Notes under the pieces: generated by a model
The model's database searches: none
The model's input: the letters and a program-made list of their open reading frames with translations, nothing else
What the model was told of the DNA's origin: nothing
Made by a program: the position numbers and the translations under genes
Part shown: in pieces, positions 21,637 through 23,855 of the stretch
Position numbering within the stretch: the stretch's first letter is position 1
Layout: each line of letters starts with the position of its first letter
DNA from: Chryseobacterium sp.
GTDB taxonomy: Bacteria; Bacteroidota; Bacteroidia; Flavobacteriales; Weeksellaceae
Assembly: GCA_030146295.1 (NCBI GenBank)
Contig: JASLCD010000251.1
Location: 1 to 23,855, forward strand
Direction: 5' to 3'
Length of the DNA: 23,855 nt

Positions 21637-22395
21637 TTACCTTGTAAAAACCAGTTTAGTATCTGTAGACTTCTCTTCATCAATTCTGTAGCCTTCATAG
21701 TTGAATGCTTTCACATCTTCCAGCGTTTTGGCGTTCGTTTCAGCACAAAATCTTACCACAAGACCTCTTGCATGTTTGGTATATACAACGATAGTTTTCA
21801 GTTTTCCATCTTTTAATTCATAAAAATCAAAATCGATTACTTGATGGTTCAGTTTTTTTCTGTCGATTACTTTTCCATATTCGTTGCTGGCAAGGTGAAG
21901 AAGTATTTCTCCTTTTTTCATTTCAGAATTCAATTGTTCCGTGATCTTTTCTCTCCAGAACCCATACAAATTTTTGTATTGTTCAAACTCAAACGGACGT
22001 CCCATTTCCAGCCTGTAAAGCATTACTTTGTCCGATGGTTTCAGAAGACCATAAAGTCCGGAAAGCATCCTGTAGTTTTTCTGCAGATAGTCTACCGCAT
22101 TTTTATCCAGGGTCTTGGCATCCAATCCTCTATAAACCTCTCCTGTAAAAGCAAACATTGCCGGAGCAGATTCTTTTGCAGTGGGTTTAGATTTCCATTT
22201 TTGATTTCTTTCCCAGTTTTCATCAGCCAGTTTAGGCGATATTTCCATCAGTTCGGAAAGATATTTGGGAGATTTTTCTTTTAAATAAGACTGTATAAAT
22301 GCTGCATCTTCAATGAATCTGGGAGTAGAAGGTTTCAACAGGTCCGTTGAGTTTTCTACATTCATTAATTTTGCAGGAGATGTTATAATTTTCAT
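21637..22395 (-). CDS. yaaA: Peroxide stress protein YaaA (DUF328/UPF0246)
   Basis: A 252-aa protein of the YaaA family, which in E. coli lowers intracellular iron damage under hydrogen peroxide stress and binds DNA. Typical features are the N-terminal KIITSPAK (2-9), AMFAFTGEVYRGLDA in the middle, LSGLYGLLKPSDKVMLYRLEMG (family signature region) and the C-terminal NYEGYRIDEEKS segment. Length is normal. It lies 4 bases after the CPBP protease stop and directly before prmC. No OxyR-like site was recognised; transcription probably comes from the promoter upstream of the first gene near 23760. Confidence 0.95.
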   Translation of the reverse strand: MKIITSPAKLMNVENSTDLLKPSTPRFIEDAAFIQSYLKEKSPKYLSELMEISPKLADENWERNQKWKSKPTAKESAPAMFAFTGEVYRGLDAKTLDKNAVDYLQKNYRMLSGLYGLLKPSDKVMLYRLEMGRPFEFEQYKNLYGFWREKITEQLNSEMKKGEILLHLASNEYGKVIDRKKLNHQVIDFDFYELKDGKLKTIVVYTKHARGLVVRFCAETNAKTLEDVKAFNYEGYRIDEEKSTDTKLVFTR

Positions 22396-22399
22396 AATG

Positions 22400-23101
22400 T
22401 TAAAATACAGATAAATGTTTAATATTGATAAAATTCAGGGCCATCAGAGAGACAAAGTCAATCATACAATGACAGATGACCAGAATTTTAATATTTGAAT
22501 AAATTTTATAAAACATAGCAAAAACGACTCCAATAAAGAAAGGAATAACAACCTGTCCTATGGTTCCGTAAGTACTGTGCAGAATTCCGAAAAGAATAGC
22601 CGAAACAAAAACACCTATAAGCGGACTGTTATAAAGCTTTTCAATCCTGGGCTGTATATAGCCGCGCATTAGGAATTCTTCTACAGCTCCGGCAGTAAAG
22701 CAAGTAAAAATAAGTAAAAAGTAATTGTTCTTAAAAATAGAGGTAAGGTCAGAAAGCTTATCACTGACCTTTTCCTCGGTCAATAAATGGATCAGGATAT
22801 TCAGAAAAGCCCCGCCAACACTACAGATAAAATATAAACAGATAACCGCTTTTACATAAAATAATAAAGAATACCGGGTTTCTTTTTTTAATAGAAATGA
22901 CCCTTTTTCAATACAAAGACTGTAGATCAATACAAGCAGAAAAACTCCCCAAATAATAAATCTGGTGAGAAGAAAATTGTTTTCTGTAATGCCTCTTACC
23001 CCTGTTATCAAAGAAACAGCAGGGAAAGCATAAAGCATTGCAGCAGCCAAAAGTACAAAAGTGAGTAAAATTCCTATAGAATATTTCCCATAAATATCCA
23101 T
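22400..23101 (-). CDS. CPBP family intramembrane metalloprotease (CAAX/Abi type)
   Basis: A 233-aa polytopic membrane protein with hydrophobic segments at about 8-28, 44-63, 82-104, 127-140, 160-175, 183-198 and 205-222. The catalytic signature is complete: EEFLMRG (Glu141, Glu142, Arg146), FGILH (His175) and HCMID (His211, Asp215), as in the CAAX-prenyl-protease/bacteriocin-processing family. Members cleave membrane substrates or confer self-immunity to bacteriocins. Here the location in a housekeeping run, 43 bases after the YciO-like gene and 4 before yaaA, gives no direct link to the peptide clusters 17 kb away. Confidence 0.92.
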   Translation of the reverse strand: MDIYGKYSIGILLTFVLLAAAMLYAFPAVSLITGVRGITENNFLLTRFIIWGVFLLVLIYSLCIEKGSFLLKKETRYSLLFYVKAVICLYFICSVGGAFLNILIHLLTEEKVSDKLSDLTSIFKNNYFLLIFTCFTAGAVEEFLMRGYIQPRIEKLYNSPLIGVFVSAILFGILHSTYGTIGQVVIPFFIGVVFAMFYKIYSNIKILVICHCMIDFVSLMALNFINIKHLSVF

Positions 23102-23144
23102 AATATAATCTGTGAACCGTAAACTTAAACCTTGAATTTCTGGA

Positions 23145-23756
23145 CTAGAGAATTCCTTTTCCCTGACGGATAATCTCTGGTTCTCCGGAAGTAAGGTCTA
23201 CGATAGTAGAAGCCACATTATCTCCATACCCTGAGTCAATAACGATATCTACCAAATGATCATATTTCTCGGCAATCAGCTCCGGATCGGTAGAGTATTC
23301 AAGGATTTCATCATCATCCTTAATGGAAGTGGAAGCTATAGGATGGCCTAATTTTTCAACGATCAGTTGCGGAATCGGATGATCCGGAACACGGATACCA
23401 ATTGTTTTATGGCCTTTGTACGCTAACGGTAAACTTTTGTTTGCTTCAAGGATAAAAGTAAATGGTCCGGGAAGATGACTTTTCAGAAATCTGAAAATGG
23501 AGGTATCAATAGGTCTTGTAAAGTCAGAAAGATGACTGAGATCATTACAAATAATAGAGAATTTTGACTTCTCAAGCTTCATTTTTTTGAGCTGAGCCAG
23601 TTTTTCCATGGCTTTTATATCAAAAATATTACAGCCTAAAGCATATATCGTATCTGAAGGATAGATAATCAGCCCGCCATTATTTAAAGTTTTAATAACC
23701 TCATTCACAAGATTTTCCTGGGGGTTGTCCGGGTAAATTTTTAGTATTTTTGCCAT
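23145..23756 (-). CDS. Sua5/YciO/YrdC-domain protein (YciO-like)
   Basis: A 203-aa protein with the YrdC-like fold that binds ATP and RNA; family members make threonylcarbamoyl-AMP for tRNA t6A37. Visible parts are GGLIIYPSDTIYALGC (27-42), the KxR-like basic stretch LKKMKLEKSKFS, LPGPFTFIL (95-103), IGIRVPDHP (119-127) and HPIASTSI (138-145). The frame is open upstream to 23771, but ATG 23756 starts MAKILKIYPD, the expected beginning. The length and the SIICNDLSHLSDFT segment are closer to the YciO subgroup than to full Sua5, so tRNA-modifying activity is likely but not certain. It is the first gene of the minus-strand operon continuing to 19376. Confidence 0.9.
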   Translation of the reverse strand: MAKILKIYPDNPQENLVNEVIKTLNNGGLIIYPSDTIYALGCNIFDIKAMEKLAQLKKMKLEKSKFSIICNDLSHLSDFTRPIDTSIFRFLKSHLPGPFTFILEANKSLPLAYKGHKTIGIRVPDHPIPQLIVEKLGHPIASTSIKDDDEILEYSTDPELIAEKYDHLVDIVIDSGYGDNVASTIVDLTSGEPEIIRQGKGIL

Positions 23757-23760
23757 AAAA

Positions 23761-23768
23761 CAAAGATA
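23761..23768 (-). promoter_or_regulatory. -7 box TATCTTTG before the YciO-like gene
   Basis: The complement of 23761-23768 reads TATCTTTG, a full TAnnTTTG match, only 4 bases before the ATG at 23756. Transcription would begin at or near the start codon, so the mRNA may be leaderless. No clear -33 box is seen. Confidence 0.4.
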
Positions 23769-23838
23769 CAAATAATAAAATAGTTTTCATAAAAGTCCTT
23801 TATTTAAAAGAAAAATTAGGATTTGTAAAAAATATTCG

Positions 23839-23846
23839 TACCTTTG
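23839..23846 (+). promoter_or_regulatory. Outward plus-strand promoter at the window edge
   Basis: TACCTTTG followed by CAATCC is the form of -7 box seen before many Bacteroidetes housekeeping genes. It points out of the window on the plus strand, divergent from the YciO-like operon. The gene it serves is not included. Confidence 0.5.
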
Positions 23847-23855
23847 CAATCCAAT

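Noticed and set aside
21841..22284. 147-aa plus-strand open frame
   Set aside because: It is antisense to yaaA, which matches its family over full length; the product has shadow-frame composition.
22400..23101. CPBP protease as immunity or processing factor for the peptide clusters
   Set aside because: The family can play such roles, but the gene is 17 kb away in a housekeeping operon; no sequence evidence links them.
1..23855. CRISPR arrays, insertion sequences, tRNA or rRNA genes
   Set aside because: No regularly spaced repeats, transposase-like proteins, terminal inverted repeats or recognisable tRNA/rRNA sequences were seen when reading the window.

Overview
The window looks like a chromosomal segment of a Flavobacteriia member of the Bacteroidetes, most probably Chryseobacterium or a close relative. 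The base composition is AT-rich, start codons lack Shine-Dalgarno sequences, and several genes are preceded by the Bacteroidetes -7 box TAnnTTTG. The proteins also fit: a paired parE/parC, surface proteins with the 'IGINTxxP...LDV' N-terminus, DUF2867 and DUF4180 proteins, and double-glycine-leader peptides. The genus is inferred; no rRNA gene is present to confirm it.

Layout. Bases 1-1230: ychF and a bidirectional terminator zone. Bases 1233-5227: the accessory part. Six small cysteine-rich peptide genes lie on the minus strand in two groups (1233-2135 and 4865-5227). One of them, of 58 aa, falls below a 60-codon cutoff. All six have a 23-residue leader ending in Gly-Gly and a core ending in C-x6-C-x[E/Q]xx-C. 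Between the groups, on the plus strand, sit a decayed extended-SDR reductase, an AraC-type regulator and a classical SDR. Bases 5466-7870: a methionine/kynurenine-type aminotransferase (minus), a DUF2867 protein (plus) and a doubtful small secreted protein (minus). Bases 7878-14739: a plus-strand run of parE, a small membrane protein, parC, a rhomboid protease and a seven-helix membrane AraC-type regulator. Bases 14899-16652: an SDR and an epimerase/reductase overlapping by ATGA. Bases 16707-18819 (minus): two secreted proteins, an 'IGINT' surface protein followed by an L-type-lectin-like protein. Bases 18820-19375: AT-rich non-coding DNA. Bases 19376-23756 (minus): a compact six-gene run of YciO/Sua5-like protein, CPBP membrane protease, yaaA, prmC, a serine beta-lactamase-like lipoprotein and a DUF4180 protein. 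The last bases carry an outward plus-strand promoter.

How it works together. Most of the window is ordinary housekeeping: topoisomerase IV, translation-factor maintenance (YchF, PrmC), peroxide response (YaaA) and membrane proteolysis. The most novel part is the peptide family. It looks like a set of secreted, probably disulfide-bonded or otherwise modified, bacteriocin- or signal-like peptides with one conserved leader and diversified cores. No exporter, modification enzyme or immunity gene is visible here, so processing would have to happen in trans. Two regulator-reductase neighbourhoods (AraC with SDR at 2979-4771, and membrane AraC with SDR and epimerase at 13651-16652) are a secondary theme.
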